In this document: in pieces, positions 8,339-18,034 of the stretch
How positions within the stretch are numbered: the stretch's first letter is position 1
Layout: the number at the start of each line of letters is the position of its first letter
From: Chersky-840 sp963811775
GTDB taxonomy: Bacteria; Actinomycetota; Acidimicrobiia; Acidimicrobiales; UBA8190
Assembly: GCA_963811775.1 (NCBI GenBank)
Contig: CAWESO010000009.1
Location: 124,001 to 188,000 of the forward strand
Length of the DNA stretch: 64,000 bases
Direction: 5' to 3'
Notes under the pieces: generated by a model
The model's input: the letters and a program-made list of their open reading frames with translations, nothing else
Database searches by the model: none
Told to the model about the DNA's origin: nothing
Position numbers and translations under genes: made by a program

Positions 8339-8594
8339 GGAGTGAGGCAATCGTCACCCAACCGCCACAATCCTCATTCCAGGGTAGGGCGACACCGGGA
8401 CGTTGGTCACAGCCAGCCCACCAAGTGTCGGATGGGAACATCGGGCGGCCCGACGCGCCCGGGACCGGGGTCCCCGCTCGGGCCGTCCCCCCGTCGAGGG
8501 CGACGGCGCTCGACAGCACGACCACGGCCGACAGGACGAGAACGCCGGGACCGGCCGAGGGAGTCCACCGGCGCCTGCCCCGCCTGCCCCGCAT
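8319..8594 (-). pseudogene. Truncated paralogue of the secreted repeat protein (signal peptide remnant)
   Basis: From the ATG at 8594 the frame encodes a signal peptide (GVLVLSAVVVLSSAVALDGG, then ARA) followed by PVPGASGRPMFPSDTWW. This matches the spacing and sequence of the intact protein at 5553-7148, where the signal peptide is followed by PPGVPCEMFPSDNIW. After FPSDTWW the similarity stops and the frame ends within about 30 residues. It looks like the 5' end of a duplicated copy whose body was lost. Confidence 0.6.
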
Positions 8595-9006
8595 CCCGCC
8601 ACCATCGGCACGTCGCCCCCCGGCATTGACGGTGGGCGGCCAATCTTGGGCAGGCGTTGGCGGCGGCAGGCCGCCATGGCCCACGCCGTGGTCGGGCCGC
8701 CACCGTCGGGATCAGAGGTCCGGCGCCACCGTCCTCCCTCGGGGTCGGGCTGAGCTCTCGGGCTCGGCCCGCGCCGCCGCAGGGTGAAGTTCTCGGCCGT
8801 CCGTGCCGACAACGCAACGGGACCAGGGGGAGCGGCGCGCCTTGTCAACGGATGCCTCATCTACAACACTGGGTCGACCCTGCCCCCCGGAGCCCGCTGG
8901 GTCCCGGCCCGTGCCACCCGAGCGACCCGAGCTGATCGAGACCCCATGACCCGACGAGCGCGAACAGCGCGCCCGACCCCAGCTCGAGACCGACATCGGC
9001 GAGACC
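8595..9006. other. Intergenic, no gene recognised
   Basis: GC-rich stretch between the remnant and the GH18 gene. Frames are open in several registers but contain only Arg/Pro/Gly-rich shadow sequence. No RNA gene, repeat or clear promoter is seen. Confidence 0.6.
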
Positions 9007-10852
9007 GTGCACGGGCTTCGCCGCGGGGACGGGGCCGGCGGCGGCGGCTCGGGCATCCGTCGCCGACCCGCACACGCGACGGCGTCCCCGTGGACGCATC
9101 GCAGGGCGGGCGACGCATGGGCTGCGATCGACAGCCCGCGCCGCAACGGCGATCGCCGGCACCGGCCTCGACACGCCACTCCCACCCACCTGCGGATCAG
9201 CCCGTTGTTCGCCTGCCTGGGAGCGCTCTCCCTCGTCGTGGCGGGAGCCGCCCTGGGCTCGCTCAGCACCGGAGGCGCGTCGGCGGCAACCGTGGCCGAC
9301 CCCGGGAACGGGGGTGGCCACGTGTCGATCATGAATTCGATGGCGCGGGCCTTCGCCGACTCACCGGCCGCGGCCGCCCTCCCCCCCGCCACCGCGCCCC
9401 CGGCACCCGCGCCGCCGTCGCTGGCCGGCGCCCCGGCCCTTCGGCCCCACGAGATCTTCGGGTTCGCGCCCTACTGGACCCTGCCGAGCGCATCGGGGTT
9501 CAACCTCGCCGGCCTGACCACGCTGGCGTACTTCAGCGTGGACGTGGGGGGCGACGGCTCGGTCGAGCAGAGCGGCCCGGGGTGGGTCGGCTACCAGAGC
9601 GAGGCGCTGGCTGATCTCGTGACCCGGGCCCACGGCGCGGGCGACCGCGTGGTGCTCACGGTGTCGTGCTTCGACCAGTCCGCCCTGGACAAGATGGCGG
9701 CTGACCCCACCACCGGCGCGCGCCTGGGGGCGTCTCTGGTGCAGCTCGTCTCGGCGAAGAACCTCGACGGCGTGAACATCGACTTCGAGGGAAAGGGCAG
9801 CAAGGACCAGGCCGGCCTGGACACGCTCATCGCCGCGGTGTCCGCCGCGATGCACGGCGCCGATCCGCACTGGCAGGTGACCATGGACACCTACGCCTCG
9901 TCCGCCGGCGACCCGTCGGGCTTCTACGACATCCCGGGCCTCGAAGCGAGCGTCGACGGGTTCTTCGTGATGGCCTACGACATGAACGACCCCAAGACGC
10001 CGTCGCCGACAGCACCGCTCACCGGTGCCGGGTTCACCGACCTCGACGCCGCGCAGCAGTACGCGGCGGTGGTCTCGCCTTCCAAGGTGATCCTGGGCGT
10101 CCCGTACTACGGCTACGACTGGCCCACCGCCGGGCCCGGTCTGGGCGACCCCGCCACCGGCCCGGCCACGCCCCTCAGCTACGCCCAGGTGCTGGCGATA
10201 GGGGGCCACGTGTACTGGGACCCGACGACCCAGACACCGTGGACGTCGTACCAGGTCGGCACCCAGTGGCACGAGACGTTCTTCGACAACCCCACCTCGT
10301 TGGCGCTCAAGGCACAGCTGGCCAACACCTACCACCTCGCCGGCGTCGGCATCTGGGCGCTCGGGATGGAGGGCGCCGCCCCCGCCATGCAGAGCGCACT
10401 GATGGGCAGCGCCCCCATCGTGAAGGGGCTGAAGCCCGGGCCGAAGGCGAGCGCGGTGACGACCACGACGACGACCAGCGCCCCGCCCAGCTACAGCTAC
10501 AGCGGCACATGGGACGGAGCCCAGGTGACGCTCAGCACCGTCAACGCGGCGTCACTAGCCGGCGCCGCGCTCGACGCCGTCGTCTGCTCTGCTCACCGGG
10601 TTCACCACCAACGACCCGCAGCGAACCTGTCTGTCGTCTGAGTCGGGGTTCTCGGTGGCGGCCCTCGACGGCTCACCGGGCATCTACGTCGTCGACGCGA
10701 TGCCGCCGGCGGACTGCGCCGCGGGCACCTGGGAGTTCGCCGCTCCGACCGGTCCGCCACCGGGCACATCGACGACGACGACCACGTCGACCGATCCAGC
10801 GTCGACGACCACGTCGACGTCCACCACGACGTCGACGACGGTCGGGCACTAG
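9007..10852 (+). pseudogene. Glycoside hydrolase family 18-like secreted protein, frameshift near the 3' end
   Basis: A chitinase-fold protein, likely exported to act on a cell-wall or chitin-like polymer. A basic N-terminus leads to a hydrophobic stretch (about 68-95, LFACLGALSLVVAGAALGSL). The GH18 barrel covers about 145-470 with the active-site motif LDGVNIDFEG; the acid/base Glu is about residue 261. AYDMNDP and VPYYGYDWP are further GH18 signatures. The first frame stops at 10641, but a frame change near 10580-10600 restores FTTNDPQRTCLSSESGF and a Thr/Ser-rich tail ending at 10852. The catalytic domain is unaffected, so the protein may work in either form. The GTG start at 9007 is uncertain. 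Confidence 0.8.
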
Positions 10853-10872
10853 GGCCCCACAGCGCCATCCGG

Positions 10873-12444
10873 TCACAGCACCCGGGTGGCGTGGCCCTCC
10901 CAGTACCGCTCCTTCAAGAGGCGCTTGTAGAGCTTTCCGTTGGGGTCGCGTGGGAGCTCGGTGACGAAATCCACGGTGCGGGGGCACTTGTAGGCGGCGA
11001 GCTGTTCCCGGCAGGCGGCGATGAGCTCGGCCTCGAGGTCGGGCCCGGCGCGAGACGGTTCGACCAGCTCGACCACGGCCTTGACGGCCTCGCCCATCTC
11101 GGGGTCGGGGACCCCGATGACCGCGACGTCGGCCACGAGGGGATGGGCGGCCAGGACGTTCTCGGCCTCCTGGGGATAGATGTTCACCCCTCCGGCGATG
11201 ATCATGTGCGCTTGGCGGTCGGTGAGATAGAGATAGCCGTCCTCGTCGAGCAGCCCGATGTCGCCGAGGGTCCGCCACCCCCGGGTGTCGACCATCGACG
11301 CCGTGGCCGACGGGTCGTTGTGGTACTCGAAGGGTCGGCCCCCCTCGAAATAGACCACGCCCTCCTGGCCCGGACCGAGCTCTTCCCCGTCGGGCCCCAC
11401 GATGTGCGCGGGCGACAGGGGTCGGCCCACCGACCCGGGATGGGCCAGCCACTCCGCGGCCGTGATCCACGTTGATCCGATGTCCTCGGTGCCGGCGTAG
11501 TACTCGTCGATGATCGGTCCCCACCACTCGAGCATCTGCTGTTTCACGGCGACCGGGCACGGGGCCGCGGCGTGCACCACCGATTGCAGACTCGACAGGT
11601 CGAACCCGAGTCGCTGCGCCTCGGGCAGGTGCAGCATCCGGACGAACATGGTGGGGACGAACTGGGCGTGGGTCACGCCGTGGCGCTCGATCAACGCGAG
11701 GCACTGTGCGGCGTCGAAGTGCTCCATGACCACGACCGTGGCCCCGAGGCGGAGCATCGACATGGAGTAGACGAGCGGAGCCGAGTGGTACAGCGGTGCG
11801 GGTGACAGGTACACCGACGCCGGCCCGGCCCCACGTGCGGCCAACCCCAGTGCGATCTGCACCGGCGCGGCGGACGTGTCGCCCATCGGGGTGAGGGGGA
11901 GCGCCTTGCGGACCCCCTTGGGTCGACCCGTGGTCCCCGACGAATAGAGCATCTCCCGGCCCTCGCACTCATCGTCGATGGGCGTCACCGGGAACGCCGA
12001 CACCGAGGCCTCGTATTCGGCGAATCCCGGGAGCTCATCGGTGACCGATAGTCGGACCGGCACCCGGGTGAGGTCGAGGGTGGTGACCACGTCTGCCATG
12101 GCGGGAGAGGTCACGAGGGCGGTGGCGCCACAGTCGTCGAGGATGTACTGCACCTCGGCGCGGCGAAGGTGACTGTTGAGCGCGGTGTAGTAGAGGCCCG
12201 ATCGCTGCGCCGCCCACGCCACTTCGAGGTAGGTGGCGCAGTTCTCCATCAAGATGGCGAGATGGTCGCCGGGGCCGAGCCCCTGGTCACGCAAGAAGTG
12301 GGCGAGGCGGTTGGAGCGTTCGTCGAGCTCGCGATACGACAAGACCGGGGCGCCCGAGCCCATCACCACGGCCGGCGCGTCGGGCGTCTCCGCGGCCCGT
12401 GCCGCCAGGTGGATGAGGGAGGGAGGCCCGGGAGTCTGGCTCAT
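10873..12444 (-). CDS. Acyl-CoA synthetase (AMP-binding, FadD-like), 523 aa
   Basis: Cytoplasmic class I adenylate-forming enzyme that activates a carboxylic acid with ATP and transfers it to CoA. The phosphate-binding loop YSSGTTGRPKGV lies at about 165-176, the aromatic motif DEYYAGTED near 315 and the motif GWRTLGDIGLLDEDGYLYLT near 395. The C-terminal hinge and catalytic lysine region (LPRDPNGKLYKR) is complete. Length is normal. The enoyl-CoA hydratase is divergent next to it, fitting fatty-acid or related acid catabolism. Substrate specificity is not predictable by eye. Confidence 0.95.
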   Translation of the reverse strand: MSQTPGPPSLIHLAARAAETPDAPAVVMGSGAPVLSYRELDERSNRLAHFLRDQGLGPGDHLAILMENCATYLEVAWAAQRSGLYYTALNSHLRRAEVQYILDDCGATALVTSPAMADVVTTLDLTRVPVRLSVTDELPGFAEYEASVSAFPVTPIDDECEGREMLYSSGTTGRPKGVRKALPLTPMGDTSAAPVQIALGLAARGAGPASVYLSPAPLYHSAPLVYSMSMLRLGATVVVMEHFDAAQCLALIERHGVTHAQFVPTMFVRMLHLPEAQRLGFDLSSLQSVVHAAAPCPVAVKQQMLEWWGPIIDEYYAGTEDIGSTWITAAEWLAHPGSVGRPLSPAHIVGPDGEELGPGQEGVVYFEGGRPFEYHNDPSATASMVDTRGWRTLGDIGLLDEDGYLYLTDRQAHMIIAGGVNIYPQEAENVLAAHPLVADVAVIGVPDPEMGEAVKAVVELVEPSRAGPDLEAELIAACREQLAAYKCPRTVDFVTELPRDPNGKLYKRLLKERYWEGHATRVL

Positions 12445-12547
12445 CGGGCCCTTCCCATGTCAGGACGGGCGCATTCGGTCGAGGGGGTCACGGTGTGATT
12501 CTTGCCGATAGCGACCGTCCTCATGCACAGTGGCGTCGGGAGGAGCA

Positions 12548-13222
12548 ATGGGCGAGCTCGTGCGGGTGTCAGAGGTCGACGACGGCGTCGTCACCGTCGT
12601 GCTCGACCGGCCCGGGAAGAAGAACGCGCTCTCGATCGCGCTGCGCGACGAGCTCAGCGATGAGCTGGACCGACTCGCCCTCAACGAGCGCGTCCGGGTC
12701 GTGGTCCTCGCCGCGGCGGGTGACACCTTCTGCGCCGGGTTCGACCTCGCCGAATTCTCGGTGCAGGAGCCCGGGTTCCAGGAGCGCTTGTGGAGCTCCG
12801 CCGACCGCTTCCACCGCACCGTCTTGTCGTTTCCACTTCCCGTCGTGGCTGCGGTCCAAGGGCCCGCATTAGCGGGAGGCTTTGATCTCGCCGTGATGTG
12901 CGACATCCGGATCGCAGCCACCGACGCTCGCTTCGGCCACCCCGAGCAACGGTGGTCCGACGTCGTCTTCACGCCCCTTGCCGACCTCGTCGGCTCCGCC
13001 GCGGCCCGCGACCTCTGCCTCACGGGACGGACCATCGATGCGACCACGGCGCTGCGCATCGGCCTCGTGTCGAGTGTGGTCACCGTCGACGAGCTCGCCG
13101 ACGAGGCGGCTCGAACGGCCGCCCTGGTGGCGAGCGGGCCCCGCGACGCGCTCATGCGGACGAAAGGCAAAGCGCTGCGACGAGCCGGGTATCGACCGGA
13201 GGCAACCACGCTGGAGCTGTAG
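12548..13222 (+). CDS. Enoyl-CoA hydratase/isomerase family protein, 224 aa
   Basis: Crotonase-fold enzyme acting on acyl-CoA thioesters. Features are the early strand KKNALSIALRDELSDEL, the first oxyanion segment GDTFCAGFDLAEF, the second oxyanion segment QGPALAGGFDLAVMCD, and ARFGHPE, which carries a candidate catalytic acid. The C-terminus is shorter than the usual 250-260 aa. The ATG at 12548 is chosen for the AGGAG three bases before it. Divergent from the acyl-CoA synthetase. Confidence 0.9.
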   Translation: MGELVRVSEVDDGVVTVVLDRPGKKNALSIALRDELSDELDRLALNERVRVVVLAAAGDTFCAGFDLAEFSVQEPGFQERLWSSADRFHRTVLSFPLPVVAAVQGPALAGGFDLAVMCDIRIAATDARFGHPEQRWSDVVFTPLADLVGSAAARDLCLTGRTIDATTALRIGLVSSVVTVDELADEAARTAALVASGPRDALMRTKGKALRRAGYRPEATTLEL

Positions 13223-13296
13223 TCCGACCCGCCACGGTCGACCGCGTTGTCCGATTCCCGCCAGACCCGGGACCCGGGCTCGGACACCATAGCCAC

Positions 13297-14079
13297 ATGG
13301 ACGAAGCCATGGCCTTTCTCTCGACACTCGAGGTCACCGCACCGACGGCACCAACCGCCTGCGCGGGCTGGACGACGCACGACCTCGTCGCCCACCTGAC
13401 CGCCGGAGCGGCCGAGATGGCCGACCTGACCGAAGCCGTGATCGCCGGGGAAGAGGAACGGGCCACCAAGGTGTTCGCCGAGCGCGAAGCCCCATTCGTG
13501 GCCATGGCCGACGACGACCTGCGCACCCGGTTGGTACTCGAGGCCATTCGGCTCAGCTCGGCCGTCGAGGCGCTGAGCGCCGCGGGCCCCGCCGCGACCG
13601 TTGCCTTCGCGGGGCGACGGGTCGGCGCGTCGGCGCTGGCCATGCACGGGCGCAGCGAGGCCGCCATCCATCGTTGGGACTTGGCCGGCGACGACGACGT
13701 GAGCGCGGAGCTCCTCGGGCAGCCCGAGCTCACCGCGCACGCCGTCGACGTCCTCAACACCATGCTCGACGCGTCGCCCGAAGCCGTCCAGGCACGCGTC
13801 GTTGCAGCCGGTCTCACCGACCTTCGGGCCGCCTTCGCCGCTCCCGGGCACCCGGACGTGGTGCTCGTTGTCCACCACGGGCGGGCACGCCTCGAGCTCG
13901 ACGAGCCTCGACCCCGATGGGCGGCGCGCGCCGATGCCGCCACGCGGTTGCTCGCGCTGTGGGGCCGGAGTTCGCCCCTGCGGCGGGTCGACTGGTGCGA
14001 CAGCCCGGTGACGAGCCCGTTCGCCGCCTTTCTGTGGGGGGCCGGCGCGTCGAATACCGCCTTGTCCGAAACCCGCTAG
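13297..14079 (+). CDS. Maleylpyruvate isomerase family (mycothiol-dependent/DinB-like) protein, 260 aa
   Basis: Member of the mycothiol-dependent TIGR03083-like family in actinobacteria. The N-terminal four-helix DinB-like bundle has the conserved GWTTHDLVAHLTAGA (metal ligand His about 29) and MHGRSEAAIHRWDL (second ligand site). The C-terminal 90 residues form the usual small SCP2-like part. The ATG at 13297 gives a complete N-terminal helix. Most members are unassigned thiol-dependent transferases or isomerases; the substrate here is unknown. Confidence 0.85.
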   Translation: MDEAMAFLSTLEVTAPTAPTACAGWTTHDLVAHLTAGAAEMADLTEAVIAGEEERATKVFAEREAPFVAMADDDLRTRLVLEAIRLSSAVEALSAAGPAATVAFAGRRVGASALAMHGRSEAAIHRWDLAGDDDVSAELLGQPELTAHAVDVLNTMLDASPEAVQARVVAAGLTDLRAAFAAPGHPDVVLVVHHGRARLELDEPRPRWAARADAATRLLALWGRSSPLRRVDWCDSPVTSPFAAFLWGAGASNTALSETR

Positions 14080-14111
14080 CTACCACCGTCGGCCTCGGGC
14101 AGGATGACCGC

Positions 14112-15593
14112 ATGGTCGAGGACTTCGAGCGCTGCTACGGGGCCGTGCTGGCGCGCGACGCCCGCTTCGACGGCTGGTTCGTGACCGCCGTGACCTCGAC
14201 CCACATCTACTGCCGGCCGAGCTGTCCCGCCCGGACGCCGGCGGCGCGCAACGTCCGCTTCTACCCGAGCGCCGCCGCCGCGCAACGAGCCGGTTTCCGC
14301 GCCTGCAAGCGATGCCGCCCCGACGCCTCGCCCGGATCCCCCCAATGGAACGTGCGCCAGGACGTCGTGGCCCGCGCCATGCGCATGATCGGCGAGGGCG
14401 TCGTCGACCGCGACGGCGTGTCCGGCCTCGCCGCGCGCCTGGCCTACAGCCCCCGGCACCTCAACCGGTTGCTCGTGGACGAGGTGGGCGCGGGACCGTT
14501 GTCACTGGCCCGGGCCCAGCGGGCCCAGACGGCGCGCATCTTGGTGGAGACGACGGAGCTGCCCGTCTCATCGGTGGCGTTCGCCGCCGGCTTCGCCAGC
14601 GTTCGGCAGTTCAACGACACCATCCGTCAGATCTTCGCCTGCACCCCGACCGAACTGCGCCGTCGACGGCGGCTGGGCTCGGGGCCGTCCGCTGACACCC
14701 TGAGCCTGCGCCTCGCCCTGCGCCTCCCCTACGACGCCCCCGGCGCCTTGGCCTTCCTGGCCCGACGGGCCATACCCGGGGTGGAATCGGCGACGCCGGG
14801 CACGTTCGCCCGGACGCTCACCCTCCCGCACGGCGCCGGGGTCGTCGAGCTCACCGCCGACGGCGACCACGTACGCGCCCGGCTCCGCCTCGACGACCTG
14901 CGCGACCTGACCCCGGCGGTGCAGCGCTGCCGCCACCTGCTCGATCTGGATGCCGACCCCGTCGCGGTAGCGGAGCACTTGGGGGCCGACCCCGTGCTCG
15001 GGCCCATGGCTCGACTCACGCCGGGCCTGCGCGTCCCCGGCACCGTCGACCCCCAGGAGTTGGCCGTCCGGGCCGTCGTCGGCCAGCAGGTGTCGGTGGC
15101 AAGTGCGCGCGCCCTGCTCGGCCGGGTGGTCGCCACGCACGGCGTCTCGGTGGCCGACCCCGGTCAGGAACCGCTCGGAGGAGGTGTCCTCACGCATCGC
15201 TTTCCCGACGCGGCGACGATCGCGGCGATCGACCCCGAGCACCTTCCCATGCCCCGACGCCGGGCCCGCACGGTGGTGACGCTGGCCCAGGCATTGGCGG
15301 GCGGAGACCTCGCGCTCGACGCCGGTGCGGACGCCGAGGCCGCCAGGCAGGCGCTGCGCGCCATCCCGGGGATCGGCCCATGGACCGCCGACTACATCGC
15401 CGTCCGGGGCCTCCGACACCCCGACGTGATCCTGTCGGGCGACCTCGGCGTCCAGCACGCCATCGCCGGCCTCGGCCTGCCCTCGACACCTGTCGCCGTG
15501 GACGAGGTGGCACGCCGGTGGCGGCCGTGGCGCTCCTACGCCACCTTCCATCTCTGGGCGTGGCGCCCCGACGAGGAGGCCCGGGCATCATGA
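14112..15593 (+). CDS. alkA: Ada-AlkA fusion: methylphosphotriester-sensing regulator and 3-methyladenine DNA glycosylase, 493 aa
   Basis: Bifunctional adaptive-response protein. Residues 1-75 form the Ada zinc domain with Cys34, Cys38, Cys65 and Cys68 (YCRPSCPAR and CKRC); Cys34 corresponds to the residue that accepts methyl groups from DNA phosphotriesters. An AraC-type helix-turn-helix follows (about 85-180; SVAFAAGFASVRQFNDTIRQ). The AlkA N-terminal domain (about 195-280) and the HhH-GPD glycosylase domain end in IPGIGPWTADYIAVRGL with the catalytic Asp in the GDLG region. ATG at 14112 with AGGA upstream. It overlaps the Ogt gene by four bases, so sensor, glycosylase and methyltransferase are co-expressed. 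Confidence 0.95.
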   Translation: MVEDFERCYGAVLARDARFDGWFVTAVTSTHIYCRPSCPARTPAARNVRFYPSAAAAQRAGFRACKRCRPDASPGSPQWNVRQDVVARAMRMIGEGVVDRDGVSGLAARLAYSPRHLNRLLVDEVGAGPLSLARAQRAQTARILVETTELPVSSVAFAAGFASVRQFNDTIRQIFACTPTELRRRRRLGSGPSADTLSLRLALRLPYDAPGALAFLARRAIPGVESATPGTFARTLTLPHGAGVVELTADGDHVRARLRLDDLRDLTPAVQRCRHLLDLDADPVAVAEHLGADPVLGPMARLTPGLRVPGTVDPQELAVRAVVGQQVSVASARALLGRVVATHGVSVADPGQEPLGGGVLTHRFPDAATIAAIDPEHLPMPRRRARTVVTLAQALAGGDLALDAGADAEAARQALRAIPGIGPWTADYIAVRGLRHPDVILSGDLGVQHAIAGLGLPSTPVAVDEVARRWRPWRSYATFHLWAWRPDEEARAS

Positions 15594-16150
15594 CCGCGAC
15601 GCGCCGCGTGATCGCCAGCCCGCTGGGCCCGATCATGCTGGAGGCGGATCGGGCCGGCCGGTTGAGCGCCGTGCGCTTCACCGACACGGTGGAGCCGGGA
15701 GATTCCTTTCACCGCGTCCGCGACGACGCTCCCGACCTCGACGTGGGGGAGACCGGGCAACGGGAGTTGGACGATGCCGCGGCGCAGATCGGCGAATACT
15801 TCGGAGGTGAGCGGCGCGCGTTCGACCTCGACGTGGTGATGCCGGGCACCGCATTCCAGCGGCGCGTGTGGCGTGCGCTCCAGGACATCCCCTTCGGCAC
15901 GACCGTGACCTACGGCCAACTGGCCGCCCGCATCGGTCGGCCGGGCGCGGCACGCGCCGTCGGTCATACCAACGGCCGAAACCCGGTCCCGCTCGTCGTG
16001 CCGTGCCACCGCGTCATCGGATCCACCGGTGATCTCACCGGGTACGGCGGGGGCCTCGACGCCAAACGGTTCCTGCTCGACTTCGAGTCCGAAGTGCGCG
16101 CCCACCCCGGGGGTGCCGCCCGTGGCGTGCGCAGTGCGGCACGCGGCTGA
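15590..16150 (+). CDS. ogt: Methylated-DNA-[protein]-cysteine S-methyltransferase, 186 aa
   Basis: Suicide repair protein that moves alkyl groups from O6-alkylguanine to its own cysteine. The active site is VVPCHRVIG, and the helix-turn-helix region FGTTVTYGQLAARIGRPGAA with the arginine finger and NPVPLVVP is complete. The ATG overlaps the upstream stop as ATGA and is preceded by GAGGAGG, so translation is coupled to the Ada-AlkA protein. Together they form a compact alkylation-damage operon. Confidence 0.97.
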   Translation: MTATRRVIASPLGPIMLEADRAGRLSAVRFTDTVEPGDSFHRVRDDAPDLDVGETGQRELDDAAAQIGEYFGGERRAFDLDVVMPGTAFQRRVWRALQDIPFGTTVTYGQLAARIGRPGAARAVGHTNGRNPVPLVVPCHRVIGSTGDLTGYGGGLDAKRFLLDFESEVRAHPGGAARGVRSAARG

Positions 16151-16156
16151 GCCGAG

Positions 16157-16414
16157 TCAGTCCTCAGGCTGCGTCGTGAAGTCTTCGGTCTCTCGGACCG
16201 CCATGGCCGTGCCCCACACGCCCACGACGGTGCCGGCCAGGGCGAGGGCGACCAATGCCGTCACGGCCGCACCGCTCGGGCCGTCCTCCAGCCCCATCAT
16301 GGTCACCGCCACGACGAAGACAGAAAGGATCGCGCCCGCGTAGAGCAGTGGCCGGCTGATCCGACTTTGCCCTTGGGGTCCCGAGGCGATCCGCCTCAAA
16401 TTCATCGCCGCCAT
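16157..16414 (-). CDS. Small two-helix membrane protein, 85 aa
   Basis: Two hydrophobic segments (ISRPLLYAGAILSVFVVAVT and AAVTALVALALAGTVVGVWG) are joined by a short acidic-glycine turn, with an acidic C-terminal tail ETEDFTTQPED. No family is recognised. The ATG at 16414 (MAAMNLRR) gives a basic N-terminus before helix one; the one at 16405 is an alternative. It converges with ogt, six bases apart. Confidence 0.6.
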   Translation of the reverse strand: MAAMNLRRIASGPQGQSRISRPLLYAGAILSVFVVAVTMMGLEDGPSGAAVTALVALALAGTVVGVWGTAMAVRETEDFTTQPED

Positions 16415-16910
16415 CGAAGTAGCTATCGACGGCCGCCACCGGTACCTGAAGACCGTTCCCCCGATCGTGCCTGTCCGACCTCGATTCCGGCCCTGTCGCT
16501 CACGGATAGTGACGTCGTTTTCCCGGATCGTGAGACACGGGATTCCCGGGCCCCCGCCCCGGGGTGCCGGGTGCCAGCGGCGCCTCCTCACTTCTTGTGC
16601 AGCGCGGGTCATCGGCGGGGCGGGCATCCGACGACGGCACGCGCTGCTCGCGCTGGACGCGTCGTCCACCGCACTGATGTCAGGAAAACGGGCGTGCGGG
16701 AAGCGGCCGCCGATGGCAATATGCGGGGCGGTGGAGTACTTGGCGGTCGCGCAGATGCCACGCAGGTGGTCGAGAAAGCTGCAAGGAACACTGAGACGGG
16801 GCTATCCGCTCCCGAGGGCATGGCACGCGGTTCCCGCCTACGGGACCTCGGCCGCAGCCTTGTGCGGTTTCCGGTACACGCGTGAACCGCACCGGACGTG
16901 GAAACAGACC
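16415..16910. other. Intergenic, no gene recognised
   Basis: About 500 bases with frames open on both strands but only Arg/Pro-rich composition and no family motif. It must hold the promoter of the small membrane gene on the minus strand; no convincing -10/-35 pair stands out. Confidence 0.5.
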
Positions 16911-17120
16911 ATGATCCCGAGACGGTGTCCCAAGTGCCAACGACTCATCGACGAGTCCGAGATCCACGCCACCGACCCGTCGGTCAACCCGTTGTGGGCC
17001 GTGCCGGACCTCGACGACGCCGAGACGCACTCGACGCCGGCCGGGCCGAACGGCGTCGCCGGCGCTCTGCGACATCCCGCACCGGACGCGGCGCCACACG
17101 GAGCCGTCCCCGCGACCTGA
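16911..17120 (+). CDS. Hypothetical 69-aa protein with CxxC knuckle
   Basis: Short frame beginning MIPRRCPKCQRLIDESEIHA. The RCPKCQ motif is a single zinc knuckle of the kind found at the start of small actinobacterial proteins. The rest is polar and disordered-looking. A second cysteine pair is missing, so zinc binding would need dimerisation. No strong ribosome site. Weak call. Confidence 0.4.
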   Translation: MIPRRCPKCQRLIDESEIHATDPSVNPLWAVPDLDDAETHSTPAGPNGVAGALRHPAPDAAPHGAVPAT

Positions 17121-17202
17121 GCAGGTCGACCGGCATCGTGACGGCCGGGACATCTCGCACCGCGGCCGGACATCTCGGGAACTCTGCGCCAGTATCTGGG
17201 GC

Positions 17203-17922
17203 GTGTTCCACCGCAGCGCGCACGTCTATGACCTTCTCTATGAGGCGGCCGGCAAGGACTACGCGGCCGAATCCGCCGCCATCCACGACCTCGTCCAGGC
17301 GCGCACACCCGGTGCCACCTGTCTGCTCGACGTGGCCTGCGGCACCGGTGGCCATCTCGTCCACCTGCGACGGTGGTACGAGGTCGTGGGGGTGGATCTC
17401 GACTCGGCGATGCTGATCGAAGGACGCCGACGCCTCCCCGATGTCGAGCTCGTCGAAGGCGACATGCGGCGCTTCCGGCTAGACCGGACCTTCGACGCCG
17501 TGACCTGCCTGTTCAGCTCGATCGGCTACATGCCCTCGGCGGCAGACCTCGACGGCGCGGTGGCGACGATGGCCGCGCACCTCCGGCCGGGGGGCGTCCT
17601 CGTGATGGACGGGTGGATCGAGCCCGAGGCATGGAACGATGACCAAGGCGTACACATGCTCACGGCGTCGAACGAGGTGCTGAGCGTCGCCCGCATCGGT
17701 CGAAGTCGCCGTGACGGCGACAAGACGTTCCTCGATATGCACCATCTCATCGGGTCCCGCGCCGGGATCGAGCATGTCGTGGACGTGCACGAGATGACGC
17801 TGTTCGATGCAGCGCAGTACGAGAGTGCGCTTCGGCGCGCCGGCCTCCTCGACATCGATGCCGTGCCGAGCCCCATGGCCGGCCGATGGCGATACGTCGG
17901 GGTGCGCCGCGTCGGTGAATAG
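17203..17922 (+). CDS. Class I SAM-dependent methyltransferase, 239 aa
   Basis: Soluble methyltransferase with the glycine-rich motif I LLDVACGTGGHLVHL (about 46-60), the acidic end of strand 2 (GVDLDSAML), motif II EGDMRRFRLDRTFDAVTC and a complete C-terminal sheet. The overall pattern (HVYDLLY at the start, DMRRF, SSIGYM) is close to the TylM1/DesVI-type amino-sugar N-methyltransferases and similar small-molecule enzymes. No sugar-biosynthesis neighbours are present, so the substrate is open. The GTG at 17203 gives the expected short helix before motif I. Confidence 0.9.
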   Translation: MFHRSAHVYDLLYEAAGKDYAAESAAIHDLVQARTPGATCLLDVACGTGGHLVHLRRWYEVVGVDLDSAMLIEGRRRLPDVELVEGDMRRFRLDRTFDAVTCLFSSIGYMPSAADLDGAVATMAAHLRPGGVLVMDGWIEPEAWNDDQGVHMLTASNEVLSVARIGRSRRDGDKTFLDMHHLIGSRAGIEHVVDVHEMTLFDAAQYESALRRAGLLDIDAVPSPMAGRWRYVGVRRVGE

Positions 17923-18034
17923 TTCACACAGCGTGGTTTCATGTTGGTGCGTAACGCGCACGCACAGTGTTCAGGCCACGCATACATATCACGCGTTCGT
18001 CAAGGAAACAGGCAAAAACGCCGACAACCTACGC

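Noticed and set aside
10655..10852. Separate small Thr-rich gene after the GH18 gene
   Set aside because: Better explained as the C-terminus of the GH18 protein after a frame change.
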